Shown: positions 42,459 through 50,759 of the stretch, in pieces | Layout of the letters: every line of letters starts with the position of its first letter | Position numbering within the stretch: position 1 is the stretch's first letter | Source: Actinokineospora auranticolor | GTDB lineage: Bacteria > Actinomycetota > Actinomycetes > Mycobacteriales > Pseudonocardiaceae | Assembly (NCBI RefSeq): GCF_002934265.1 | Contig: NZ_PTIX01000030.1 | Coordinates: 1-64,000 of the forward strand | DNA length: 64,000 nucleotides | Reading direction: 5' to 3' | Translations under genes and position numbers: made by a program | Notes under the pieces: model-generated | Seen by the model: the letters and a program-made list of their open reading frames with translations, nothing else | Databases searched by the model: none | Told to the model about the DNA's origin: nothing

Positions 42459-43106
42459 ATGATCAAACTGGTGGGTGTGGGGCTGGACTTCGGCGCCACG
42501 AAGGCGTTGGACGGGGTCGACTTGGCGGTGGCCGCCGGGGACGTCGTGGCGGTGACCGGCCCATCCGGGTGCGGCAAGTCGACGCTGCTGCACGTGCTGG
42601 CCGGGCTGCTGCGCCCGGACCGGGGCGAGGTTTCGGTCGGTGGGACCGACCTGACGTCCGCCAACGACCAGGCCCGCACGCGGTGGCGGCTGGAGAACTG
42701 CGGGTTCGTCTTCCAACTCGGCGATCTCGTCCCCGAGTTGACCCTGCTCGACAACGTCGCCCTCCCCCTGGACGGCTTGCGCGCCAAGAACGCGCGGGAA
42801 CGGGCCAGGGACACCCTCGGCGAACTCGGCATCGCCGAACTCGCCGACCGCTTCCCCGACCAGGTGTCCGGCGGCCAGGCCCAGCGGGCCGCGATCGCCA
42901 GGGCCCTGGTGCACAACCCACCGCTGGTCCTCGCCGACGAACCGACCGGTTCCCTCGACCAGGACTCCGGCTCCAAGGTCCTCGACCTGTTGCTGCGGGC
43001 GGTATCCGACCGCGGCGCCACGGTCGTGCTGGCCACGCACGAGCGCAGGCTCGCCGCCGCCGCGCACCGCGAGATCCGCATGCTCGACGGCCGGGTGGTG
43101 GCCTGA
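42459..43106 (+). CDS. ABC transporter ATP-binding protein (LolD/MacB type)
   Basis: The 215-residue ATPase has Walker A GPSGCGKSTLL (about residue 33), Q-loop FVFQLGDLVPELT, signature VSGGQAQRAAIARAL (about 137), Walker B PLVLADEPTGSLD and the H-loop LATHERR. The DEPTGSLD form is that of LolD/MacB/FtsE-like ATPases that work with FtsX-fold permeases. Its TGA shares one base with the start of the permease gene, so the two subunits form one exporter or mechanotransmission complex. The substrate is unknown. Confidence 0.92.
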   Translation: MIKLVGVGLDFGATKALDGVDLAVAAGDVVAVTGPSGCGKSTLLHVLAGLLRPDRGEVSVGGTDLTSANDQARTRWRLENCGFVFQLGDLVPELTLLDNVALPLDGLRAKNARERARDTLGELGIAELADRFPDQVSGGQAQRAAIARALVHNPPLVLADEPTGSLDQDSGSKVLDLLLRAVSDRGATVVLATHERRLAAAAHREIRMLDGRVVA

Positions 43107-45289
43107 TGCGCGACCTCCGCTTGGGTTGGCGCATGGCGGTGGCCGCGGGCAGCCGGTCCTGGTTGCGGCTGGCGCTGGGCGCCGTCGCGGGCCTGGTCGC
43201 CGCGTTGCTGCTGGCCTCCGCCGTGGCCGCGTACTCGGCGATCAACACCGCCGAGGAACGGGATGAGGCCCGGAGGCCGATCAACAGCGACAACGGGAAC
43301 TCGTCGCTGCTCATGGCCGAACGAAGGTCGTCGTACCGGGGTGAGGACGTGACGGTGTTGCCAGTAGTGGCACCACCGGGTTCCCCGGTGCCACCCGGAC
43401 TCGCCGCGTGGCCCGCGTCGGGCACCATCGCGGTGTCCCCCGCGATGGCGAGCGCCCTCACCGATCCGGTACTGCGGGCCGAGTTCCCGCAGCCGGTCGC
43501 CGCCGTCGTCGGTCCCGAGGGAATCACGGGTCCCGGTGAACTACTGGTCTACACCGTGGTGGACCCCTTTCCCGGTGACGAGCAGTCGCTCCGGCCGGTC
43601 GTCGGGTTCGGGACCGATCCGCCCCCGGGCGTGACGACGATCCATCTCGGCGGTCAGAAGGACTGGACGGATCTGCTGACCCCGTCGCGGATCCTCATCC
43701 TGTTGGCACTGCTGTACATCCTGCTGCCGCTGGCGGTCGTCATCGCCACCGCGACCCGGCTGTCGGCGGCCACGCGCGACCGGAAGCTGGCCTCGCTGCG
43801 GGTGATCGGCTTCAGCGCGCGGCGCTGCCAGGTGATCAACGCCGTGGAGACGGTCGTCGCCACCGGGATCGGCGCGGTGCTCGGGCTGGTCCTGTTCGCA
43901 CTGGTGCGCGGTGTTCGCGACCAGTGGTGGATCGGACCGGTCGGCGCCTACTCGAACGACCTGACACTCGGCGTGGCGCCCGTGCTCGCCGTCGCGGTGG
44001 GGGTTCCCCTGTACGCGGTGCTGGTCTCGGCGATCGCGATCGGTTCCGCTGTGCGCGACCCGTTCCGCCCCGTCCGCCGCGCCCCGGTCCGGCCGAGCGC
44101 GCTGCGCCTGGTGCCGCTCGGCCTCGGTGTCGCCGGGCTCGTCACCGGACTGGTGCTGGGCCCGGTCGACCCGAGCATCGGCGAGGAGGCCGCGTGGCTG
44201 CTGCTGCCGACCGCGGGCGGTGCCGTGCTCACTCTGGTCGGGCTATTGACCAGCCTGCCATTGCTGCTGCGCCGGTTCGGCGACCGCATGGCCCGCACCG
44301 GTTCGCTCCCGGTGCGGCTCGGCGGTGCCGCGCTGCGCCGCGACTCGGTGGCGGGCACCCGCGTTCTGGCCGGGGTCCTCGCCGGGCTGTGCGCGTCCGG
44401 TGCGGGCATGGTGCTGAGCGCCGCCACCTCGACCGACGGAGCCGTACCGCAGTCACACATCGGCGAAGTCATCAAGATGAGCATCAGTCAACCCCTGTCC
44501 CCGGCGGTGCTCGGCGAACTCGCCGCCATCGACGGCGTCAGCGGCGTCGCGCGGTCCGCCAACGTGAACGGCACGACGCTGATCGCCGACTGCGCTTCAC
44601 TGCGGGCGCTCTACACCGGCGCCGAGTCCTGTGTGGATGGAAAGCGCTACGTGCTCCCCGGCTCGGGGGGCGCGGGCGTCGAACTGCCGCTCGTGAACCG
44701 CACGCCGAACTCGCGCGACTTTCTCACCGACGTGGTGACCCCGGCCGCGCTCGACCCGGCGGAGGTACCGCAGCTCACCTCCACGGTCGTCATCGATGGT
44801 GGCGTGCCCACAGCCGACCGGATCCGCGCGGTCCTGGGCGCCCTCGCTCCCGCCGCGGACGCGGCAGGACCGATCATCGTCAGGCAGGCGATGGACACCG
44901 CCACCCTCGGCCCGGTGGTGACCGCCCTCGCCATCACGACCCTGAGCCTGGGCGCCATCGCGCTGGCGATCACCACCACCGACGACGTCCTCCGCCGCCG
45001 ACGCGAGCAGTCCCGGCTGCGGGTGGTCGGCCTCGACCCGGGCACGCTCCGTGGAACAGCCCTGGTCCGCGTGTGGACACCGACGCTGACGGGCGGTCTC
45101 CTGACCACCGTCGTCGCCACCGCCATCAGCGCCGCACTCCTGCGCGCCCTCGGCAAGCCGCTCACACCCGCGTTGACGACCGTGGCGCCACTGCTGGTCG
45201 CGACAGTGCTGCTGTGCGCGCTGCTGGCGGTCCCGGTTGCCACCTCCGCCGTGCCACCGTTGACCGCCCGCGCACTGCGTCGCGAATAG
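43106..45289 (+). CDS. FtsX-like ABC permease
   Basis: The 727-residue membrane protein has an N-terminal helix (LALGAVAGLVAALLLASAVA). A large extracytoplasmic domain and two FtsX-type three-helix blocks follow. The first block is at about 200-320 (ILILLALLYILLPLAVVIAT, LASLRVIGFSARRCQVINAV). The second is at about 610-720 (ALAITTLSLGAIALAITTTD, SRLRVVGLDPGTLRGTALVR). The LxxLRVxGxS cytoplasmic segment is the coupling site to the ATPase. This layout is common in actinobacterial exporters of antibiotics, lipoproteins or peptides. It overlaps the ATPase gene by one base. It ends 4 bases from the stop of a convergent gene. Confidence 0.85.
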   Translation: MRDLRLGWRMAVAAGSRSWLRLALGAVAGLVAALLLASAVAAYSAINTAEERDEARRPINSDNGNSSLLMAERRSSYRGEDVTVLPVVAPPGSPVPPGLAAWPASGTIAVSPAMASALTDPVLRAEFPQPVAAVVGPEGITGPGELLVYTVVDPFPGDEQSLRPVVGFGTDPPPGVTTIHLGGQKDWTDLLTPSRILILLALLYILLPLAVVIATATRLSAATRDRKLASLRVIGFSARRCQVINAVETVVATGIGAVLGLVLFALVRGVRDQWWIGPVGAYSNDLTLGVAPVLAVAVGVPLYAVLVSAIAIGSAVRDPFRPVRRAPVRPSALRLVPLGLGVAGLVTGLVLGPVDPSIGEEAAWLLLPTAGGAVLTLVGLLTSLPLLLRRFGDRMARTGSLPVRLGGAALRRDSVAGTRVLAGVLAGLCASGAGMVLSAATSTDGAVPQSHIGEVIKMSISQPLSPAVLGELAAIDGVSGVARSANVNGTTLIADCASLRALYTGAESCVDGKRYVLPGSGGAGVELPLVNRTPNSRDFLTDVVTPAALDPAEVPQLTSTVVIDGGVPTADRIRAVLGALAPAADAAGPIIVRQAMDTATLGPVVTALAITTLSLGAIALAITTTDDVLRRRREQSRLRVVGLDPGTLRGTALVRVWTPTLTGGLLTTVVATAISAALLRALGKPLTPALTTVAPLLVATVLLCALLAVPVATSAVPPLTARALRRE

Positions 45290-45293
45290 CCCG

Positions 45294-47216
45294 CTACTGC
45301 AACGCCGCCGCCACCATGGTCGGGTTGACGCCCGCGGCGGCGGCGAGCGCCGCGACCTTCTCCGGGATCGGCAGCAGCGGGTACTGCTCCCGGGTAGCGG
45401 GCAACGCCTCGTCGCCGCCGAACAGCGTCGTCGGCGACGAGGCAGGGCCCAGGCGGTAGACGCGCCAGCGGCGGACCGTGGACTCGGCGATGGCGACCAG
45501 GTCGCCGTCGCGCAGGATCGCGGTGGACTTCTTGGCGTTGCGGGCGACCACCGCGCACGGGCTGCCCGCCAGGGTCGCGGCCCGGGCGGCGAAGCGGCGG
45601 GGGTTGCGGAACTCGCCCTCGACGATCCAGGCGCCGTCGAACCGGGTGGCGGGGATGTCGGCCTCGGCGAACCGCAGGCGCAGCATGGCGTCCGGGTCGT
45701 CCTCGGCGACCGTGGCCAGCTCCACCAGGTCGTCCAGTTCGCTCTCCACCGCGACGCGGGCGTGCGGGCGGGTCGCGGTGAGCAGCAGCGGCGCGACGGC
45801 ACCGGGCACCGCGTACGGGATCAGGTCGCGGGTCCGCCGCCACGCGGTCGTGGCGACGCGGTCGTGGGTGCCGGGGCCGTCGAAAACGGCGTCCTGGCGC
45901 AGCAGCGCGACGCACAGGGCACTCAGCGACACCGCGAACTCCGTGACGTCACCGGGCAGGTCGGCCAGTTCGGCCTCGCTGGGCTGGACCGCGACCGCCA
46001 CCTCCGCCACGACCTCCCGCCAGTCCTCGTCGCCCTCCCACGCACCCGCCGCCAGCAGCGTCGCGTACAGCGCGGCCACCACCAGCCGCTGCCCGAGCGG
46101 GCCGGGGGCGGCGGCCTGCCGCAGCTTGTCCGCCCGGCGCCGCCACAGCCGGAAGTCCTCGGCGGGCACCAGGTCCGGGTCCGGGCCGTCCGCGCGCCAC
46201 GCGGCCGGGAAGGCCAACGCGGCCAGGGACGGCCCCAGGGCGTTCTCCAGGTCCCGCGCCCAGGTGGCTTTCGGCGCCTCCGCCTCGGTTTCCGCCGCCA
46301 CGCGGAGGAAGTCCGCCTCGAACCGGCGGCCGACGGCGTGGTCGGCGAACAGGTCGGCGAGCGGGTAGTCGCGGGACACCCGGGGCAGGTCGCGCACCGG
46401 GGCGCAGCGCTCGGTGTCGGTGACGAACACCGACGCCGTCGGCGTTCCCGCCGGGACACGGGCGCGCAGCAACCGGTTTCCGTTGTCCTTGTACTCCGCG
46501 CGCACGGTGTGCCCGGTGGCACTGTCGCGGGTGATCACCACGGCGTTGCGCCACGCCGCACCGTCCGGCGACGACTCGACGACGGTGTGCGACGTGGCGC
46601 GCAACTCCACCGCGACGGTGTCCCCGGTCAGCCGCGCGCCGAGCAGCGCGGTCTCGGCGGGCGCGCCACCGCGCCGGAGCCGGTCGGCGACGCGCAGGTC
46701 CGGCAGCGAGTCGTCGACGGTGTCCGGGCGGACCGCGGCACCCACGACGCGCACGGCGTCGGCGATCCACGACGGCATCGGCACCACGCCCGGCAGCTCC
46801 GCCAGCCAGTCGCCGAACTCGCGCAGCGCCAGCGGACCGCGTTCCGGCGTCGAGCGCACCACCAGCCACCGGTCGTCGTCCCACGCGGCGTCACCGGCGC
46901 CGAACGCGACCCAGACCTGCTCGTCGCCGACGAGCACGAGCAGCCCCACCTCGAAGCCCGCGCCCGCGTGCCCGTGCTGGTACAGCAGACCGGCGTGGCG
47001 CACCCCGACGGGCTCGCGCGCGCCGGACGGGTCCGACAGCGCGGTGATCCGGGCGCCGAGCCCGCGCGCGGTCGGCACCAGCCGCCGCTCCAACTCGGCC
47101 AGGTCCACCGCGTACCCGGTGACCAGCACCTCACGCAGCGCCGCGCCGCCCGCCGCCCACTCCTCCAACAGCCCCAGCGGCGAACCGGTGCCCGCCTGAG
47201 GTGTCCGCAAGCCCAC
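45294..47216 (-). CDS. 640-residue protein of unknown function
   Basis: The start was placed at the GTG at 47216, because GGGGAGGA lies eight bases upstream; an ATG at 47252 would add 12 residues. I do not recognise a named domain. The protein is soluble (no signal peptide or membrane helix). It shows a mixed alpha/beta N-terminal half (residues about 1-190 with LVLVGDEQVWVAFGAGDAAW). A beta-rich middle (TVAVELRATSHTVVES, VRAEYKDNGNRLLRARVPAG) is followed by a helical region (about 290-450). The C-terminal part with ESELDDLVELATVAEDDPDA is followed by strands. It lies alone, convergent with the ABC permease and divergent from the phosphoesterase gene. Confidence 0.65.
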   Translation of the reverse strand: MGLRTPQAGTGSPLGLLEEWAAGGAALREVLVTGYAVDLAELERRLVPTARGLGARITALSDPSGAREPVGVRHAGLLYQHGHAGAGFEVGLLVLVGDEQVWVAFGAGDAAWDDDRWLVVRSTPERGPLALREFGDWLAELPGVVPMPSWIADAVRVVGAAVRPDTVDDSLPDLRVADRLRRGGAPAETALLGARLTGDTVAVELRATSHTVVESSPDGAAWRNAVVITRDSATGHTVRAEYKDNGNRLLRARVPAGTPTASVFVTDTERCAPVRDLPRVSRDYPLADLFADHAVGRRFEADFLRVAAETEAEAPKATWARDLENALGPSLAALAFPAAWRADGPDPDLVPAEDFRLWRRRADKLRQAAAPGPLGQRLVVAALYATLLAAGAWEGDEDWREVVAEVAVAVQPSEAELADLPGDVTEFAVSLSALCVALLRQDAVFDGPGTHDRVATTAWRRTRDLIPYAVPGAVAPLLLTATRPHARVAVESELDDLVELATVAEDDPDAMLRLRFAEADIPATRFDGAWIVEGEFRNPRRFAARAATLAGSPCAVVARNAKKSTAILRDGDLVAIAESTVRRWRVYRLGPASSPTTLFGGDEALPATREQYPLLPIPEKVAALAAAAGVNPTMVAAALQ

Positions 47217-47365
47217 GGTGATCGTCCTCCCCCATCGCCCGAAGGTCACCATGCCACACCGACCACCCGGCGCGACATGGTGACCTTGCCCGCAGGCCCG
47301 AACCCGCGATCATCCGAAGTGGACGATCCAGGTGCGTATCGTGGGTCGTGGTCGGAGGAGGGGAC

Positions 47366-48154
47366 ATGACGCGCATCGCGGTCATCGGGGACGTGGGCGG
47401 ACATCCGGACCAGCTGCGGCGGGCGCTGGACGACCTCGGCGCGCGGGGCGACCGGCTCCCGGCCGACCTCACGGTGATCCAGGTCGGCGACCTGGTCGAC
47501 CGGGGCCCGGACAGCCTCGGGGCGCTCGACCTCGTCGAGCGGCTGGCCCGCGACCCGGGATGGGTCCAGCTGACCGGCAACCACGAGGCCCAGTACCTCG
47601 AAGGCGGCACGGTCTTCACCCGCGAGCCGCTCGCGGACGCGGGTGTGCGGCGGCTGCGGGAGTGGTGGGCGACGGGCCTGCTGCGCGTGGCCGCCGCGGT
47701 GCGGGTGGGCGACGAGGATTTCCTGGTGTGCCACGCCGGTCTGACGCTCCGGTGCTGGCGGGAACTCGGCGAGCCCAGCGCCGCGGCGGACGCGGCCGCG
47801 GCGCTCAACGCCAGGCCCGCGCTGATCGGGCGCGAGGGCGACCACGGTCGCGACCCGGCGTCCGGTCCACTGTGGGCCGAGTCCGGCGCGGCGCTGCACG
47901 AGCCGTGGATGGGGTACGCGGGTGTGGTGCCCTTCGGCCAGATCCACGGCCACTCGACGGTCGTGCGCTTCCGCGACCGGACCTGGCACTGCGAGGGCCG
48001 GATCCGCAACCGCGCCCAGGTCGACTGGGAGTCCCGGCACGTGCGCGTCCGGGTCGGCGGCAGGCGGTTCATCGGCGTCGACCCCGGTCACGGCCGCACC
48101 GGCGCGGAGTCCTGGCGGCCGCTCGTGCTGGCGGACGCGATCCTCCTCGGTTGA
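47366..48154 (+). CDS. calcineurin-like metallophosphoesterase
   Basis: The 262-residue product starts at the ATG at 47366, preceded by GGAGGAGG. The metallophosphoesterase motifs are in order: IAVIGDVGGHPDQL (the usual GDxHG is GDVGGH), QVGDLVDRGPDSL, QLTGNHEAQYL, DFLVCHAGLTL and FGQIHGHSTVVR. All metal ligands (Asp, His, Asp, Asn, His, His) are present, so it should be active on phosphoesters. The family includes Ser/Thr phosphatases, Ap4A hydrolases and RNA 2',3'-cyclic phosphodiesterases, and the substrate cannot be chosen from sequence. It is cytosolic and monocistronic. Confidence 0.8.
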   Translation: MTRIAVIGDVGGHPDQLRRALDDLGARGDRLPADLTVIQVGDLVDRGPDSLGALDLVERLARDPGWVQLTGNHEAQYLEGGTVFTREPLADAGVRRLREWWATGLLRVAAAVRVGDEDFLVCHAGLTLRCWRELGEPSAAADAAAALNARPALIGREGDHGRDPASGPLWAESGAALHEPWMGYAGVVPFGQIHGHSTVVRFRDRTWHCEGRIRNRAQVDWESRHVRVRVGGRRFIGVDPGHGRTGAESWRPLVLADAILLG

Positions 48155-48258
48155 CCCGTTCGGCCTAGTGTGAACACCTGTTCGGCGGCGACTTGGGAGG
48201 ACGGCGGGCGCCGGTGGTACCTCCCGGGTGAGGAGTGGCGACGAACGGAGTGAGCGCC

Positions 48259-48882
48259 GTGCGCAGGAAGTGGATCGGGATCGTGGCGGTCGGCCTGGCC
48301 GTGGTGGTCACGGCGGTGGTGGGCCTCGGTGTGGCCGGGTTGCTGCCGTCGTTCGGCACGGACACCGTCGACCGCAGCCAACCCGCGGTGTTGCAGGCGG
48401 TTCGCGACCTCAGCGAGTACCACGCCGCCGCGGGCGACTACCAGGTGGTCGTGGACATCGAGAAGGACGTGCGGTACGTGCCCGCCGAGATCGCCGGTGA
48501 GCGCACGCTGTTCGTCGCGGCGGGCAGCATCGACGCGTTCATCGACTTCCGCGGCCTGGCCGGTGACGCGATCACCGTCAACCAGGAGCAGAAGACGGTG
48601 CAGGTGAAGCTGCCCGCGCCGCAGCTGAGCAAGCCGAACCTGGACAACTCGCGCAGCTACGTCTACCGCCAGGACCGCGGCCTCTTCGACCAACTCGGCG
48701 ACCTGGTGAGCGCCCCGACCGACCAGCGCGAGTTCTACATGGCGGCGGAGAAGCGGATCGCCGAGGCGGCGCAGCGCTCGAACCTGGCCGAACGCGCCCA
48801 GAAGAACACCGTGGCCATGCTCAATGGCTTGTTCACCAGCCTTGGCTACCGCATGGTGCAACCGCCCGCCCAGGGTGGCTGA
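48259..48882 (+). CDS. DUF4230-type membrane-anchored protein
   Basis: The 207-residue product starts at the GTG at 48259, which has GGAG eight bases upstream; earlier in-frame GTGs at 48235 and 48250 have poorer sites. One N-terminal membrane helix (WIGIVAVGLAVVVTAVVGLG) anchors a domain exposed outside the cell. That domain matches DUF4230: AVRDLSEYHAAAGDYQVVVD, VDIEKDVRYVPAEIAGERTL, AFIDFRGLAGDAITVNQEQK and the C-terminal helix. The family's function is unknown. It converges on the SDR gene with 3 bases between stops. Confidence 0.75.
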   Translation: MRRKWIGIVAVGLAVVVTAVVGLGVAGLLPSFGTDTVDRSQPAVLQAVRDLSEYHAAAGDYQVVVDIEKDVRYVPAEIAGERTLFVAAGSIDAFIDFRGLAGDAITVNQEQKTVQVKLPAPQLSKPNLDNSRSYVYRQDRGLFDQLGDLVSAPTDQREFYMAAEKRIAEAAQRSNLAERAQKNTVAMLNGLFTSLGYRMVQPPAQGG

Positions 48883-48885
48883 CGT

Positions 48886-49623
48886 CTACGCCGCTTGACC
48901 GCCGTCAATCGTGATTACCGAGCCGGTCACGTGCCGACCACCGTCGCCCGCGAGATGGGTGACGGTGGCGGCGATGTCTTCCGGTGCGCCGTAGTAGCCC
49001 AGCGCACTCACCGCGACCTGTCCCACCGCGTGGTCACTGCCGGCGGGGTTCATGTCGGTGTCGGTCGACCCCGGCTGCACGAGGTTGACCGTGATGCGGC
49101 GCGGTCCCAGATCCCGCGCTACGCCCCGGGTGAAGCCGGAGAGCGCGGACTTGCTCATCGCGTACAGGCTCTGGCCCGGCCACGGCACCCGGTCGGCGAG
49201 GTTGCTGCCGATGGTGATGATCCGGCCGCCGTCGGGCAGCAGCGGAACGGCGGCCTGGGTGGCGGTGAACACGGCCCGCACGTTGACGTCGACGACCTCG
49301 TCGAACAACTCCTCGGTCGTCTCGGCGATGTCGATCGCGTGGTAGACGCCCGCGTTGTTGACGAGGATGTCCAGCCGCCCGAACTCCTCGGCCACCCGCC
49401 GCACCGCGTCCGCGACGGCGCCGCGCTCGCGGGCCGCCGCCTTGAGCACCAGGCTCCGGCGGCCCAGCGCGGTGATCTCGTCGGCGACCGCCGCGGCGGC
49501 CTCGGCCCCCGAGTTGTAGGTGATCGCGACATCGGCGCCCGCCGCGGCCAACCCCCGCGCGACGGCGGCCCCGATCCCCCGGCCACCCCCGGTGACCAGC
49601 GCGACCCGCCCTGCCAAGCTCAT
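48886..49623 (-). CDS. short-chain dehydrogenase/reductase (SDR)
   Basis: The 245-residue enzyme has the classical SDR motifs TGGGRGIG (residue 11 onwards), NNAGVYHA (about 89), the catalytic Ser in TIGSNLADR and the YxxxK pair in LYAMSKSALSG, then PGSTDTDM and the end GSVITIDGGQAA. Reading TYNSGAEAAAAV after the second strand suggests NADP(H). It resembles FabG-like oxidoreductases often controlled by a divergent TetR repressor; exactly such a gene lies at 49714 with a palindrome between the two. The ATG at 49623 has GAGG upstream. Confidence 0.87.
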   Translation of the reverse strand: MSLAGRVALVTGGGRGIGAAVARGLAAAGADVAITYNSGAEAAAAVADEITALGRRSLVLKAAARERGAVADAVRRVAEEFGRLDILVNNAGVYHAIDIAETTEELFDEVVDVNVRAVFTATQAAVPLLPDGGRIITIGSNLADRVPWPGQSLYAMSKSALSGFTRGVARDLGPRRITVNLVQPGSTDTDMNPAGSDHAVGQVAVSALGYYGAPEDIAATVTHLAGDGGRHVTGSVITIDGGQAA

Positions 49624-49637
49624 TGCGACCTCCGGTT

Positions 49638-49663
49638 ATTTGTGCATCGAACGCTACACAATT
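49638..49663. promoter_or_regulatory. probable TetR operator between SDR and TetR genes
   Basis: An imperfect palindrome, atttgtgca...(8 nt)...tacacaat, has TTGTG/CACAA arms and spans 49638-49663. It sits between the divergent starts at 49623 and 49714 and overlaps the likely SDR promoter, a typical TetR arrangement. Confidence 0.55.
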
Positions 49664-49713
49664 AGGTATCACGGGTAGCATCCGAGCGTCAACGACAGCG
49701 CGGAGGAGGTCAC

Positions 49714-50307
49714 ATGCCGGGACCGGGTCGCCCCCGGGCGTTCGACCGCGACGCCGCGCTGCGCACCGCCATGCGGCTGTTCTGGGACCGCGGCTACGAG
49801 GCGGTCTCGATCACGGACCTGACCGCGGCGATGGGCATCGGGACGCGCAGCCTCTACACCGCGTTCGGGAGCAAGGAGCAGCTGTTCCGCGAGGCCGTCG
49901 CGCTGTACAGCAGCGGCAGCGGCACCGAGGGGTTCTGCGACCTGCCGACGGCCCGCGAGACCTTCGAGAGCTGGCTACGGGACCGCGCGGACGGGTACAC
50001 GCGTGTCGACCGGCCGCGCGGCTGCATGGTCGTGATGGCCGCGACCAACACCAGCGCCGACAACGACGCCGTCCGCGACCTGCTGGCGCAGATGCGGAAC
50101 CGGGACCGCGAGATGCTCACCGCCCGGCTGGAGCGCGCGAAGCGGACCGGCGAGGTGGCCGAGCACGTGGATGCCCGGGCCGTCGCGTCGTTCTACCTGA
50201 GCCTGATCTACGGCATGTCGACCCAGGCCAAGGACGGCTACACCGCGGCCGACCTGGCCGCCGTCGTCGACACCGCGATCACGGCCTGGCCGCACCTGGT
50301 CACCTAG
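49714..50307 (+). CDS. TetR-family transcriptional regulator
   Basis: The 197-residue regulator has the TetR HTH at residues about 8-55 (DRDAALRTAMRLFWDRGYEA, ITDLTAAMGIGTRSLYTAFG) and a ligand domain of the AcrR/TetR_C_16-like kind (RPRGCMVVMAATNTSADNDA). It is divergent from the SDR and probably represses it. The last three bases of the gene (TAG, 50305-50307) lie inside the left terminal repeat of the IS982-type remnant. The original C-terminus may therefore have been different; the sequence ends ITAWPHLVT, a plausible but short end. Confidence 0.87.
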   Translation: MPGPGRPRAFDRDAALRTAMRLFWDRGYEAVSITDLTAAMGIGTRSLYTAFGSKEQLFREAVALYSSGSGTEGFCDLPTARETFESWLRDRADGYTRVDRPRGCMVVMAATNTSADNDAVRDLLAQMRNRDREMLTARLERAKRTGEVAEHVDARAVASFYLSLIYGMSTQAKDGYTAADLAAVVDTAITAWPHLVT

Positions 50308-50759
50308 ATGAGCAAGTCCTAGCTGGTTCAGTGGTCGTAGGCGGTGAGGGATCGGGTGGCGGGTTGTCCGGTGGTCCTGTTGTGCCAGATCGCGGCGGTG
50401 AGGGCGAGGATGCGTTGGGCGACGCGGGTGGTGATTCCGTCGATGCTGCGACCACCGAGGTGTTCGAGGTCCAACTGGTGATCGGGAGTCCGGCGGGGAT
50501 GGTGATCAGGTGCAGGCGCAGGCCAGAAGAACCGGGAGTGGCTGGCGCAATACCCGTATCCGGCCCACCCCGCCAACTCCGAGCGCGTCGCGGTCTCCCG
50601 GGAACGCCCGCACTCCACCGGGGTGGAATCGACCACCCAGGTGTTATCGGCCCACAGGTCGGTGTCGGCCGCGAGGAACCCGGATCATCCGCTTGAGCAG
50701 CGGCACGGCGGCGCGCAGCCGCTTGTTGTAGCCGGACCGGCGGGGACTTGCTCATCTAG
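50304..50759. mobile_element. 456-bp IS982-type remnant with perfect 16-bp terminal repeats
   Basis: ctagatgagcaagtcc (50304-50319) and ggacttgctcatctag (50744-50759) are perfect inverted repeats. The outer CTAG is palindromic and could be a 4-bp target duplication, leaving 12-bp inverted repeats. Between them lies a broken transposase in several frames. At 456 bp it is about half the size of a full IS982 element. It inserted between the TetR and XRE genes and now supplies both their stop codons. Confidence 0.8.
50328..50740 (-). pseudogene. IS982-family transposase, deleted and frameshifted
   Basis: On the minus strand, frames 50636-50328 and the region upstream carry pieces of an IS982 transposase. 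The DDE-domain segment VDSTPVECGRSRETATRSEL with GWAGYGYCASHSRFFW comes first. The frame is then lost, GLRLHLITIPAGLP follows in another frame, and the C-terminal end RVAQRILALTAAIWHN with TRSLTAYDH closes it. The central catalytic part between these blocks is missing. Upstream, an Arg/Lys-rich piece of the N-terminal region is in a third frame. The element cannot move by itself, but its intact ends could be used by a related transposase elsewhere. Confidence 0.8.

Noticed and set aside
42126..43067. Minus-strand open frame opposite the ABC ATPase gene
   Set aside because: Antisense shadow; the plus strand carries all ABC motifs in frame.
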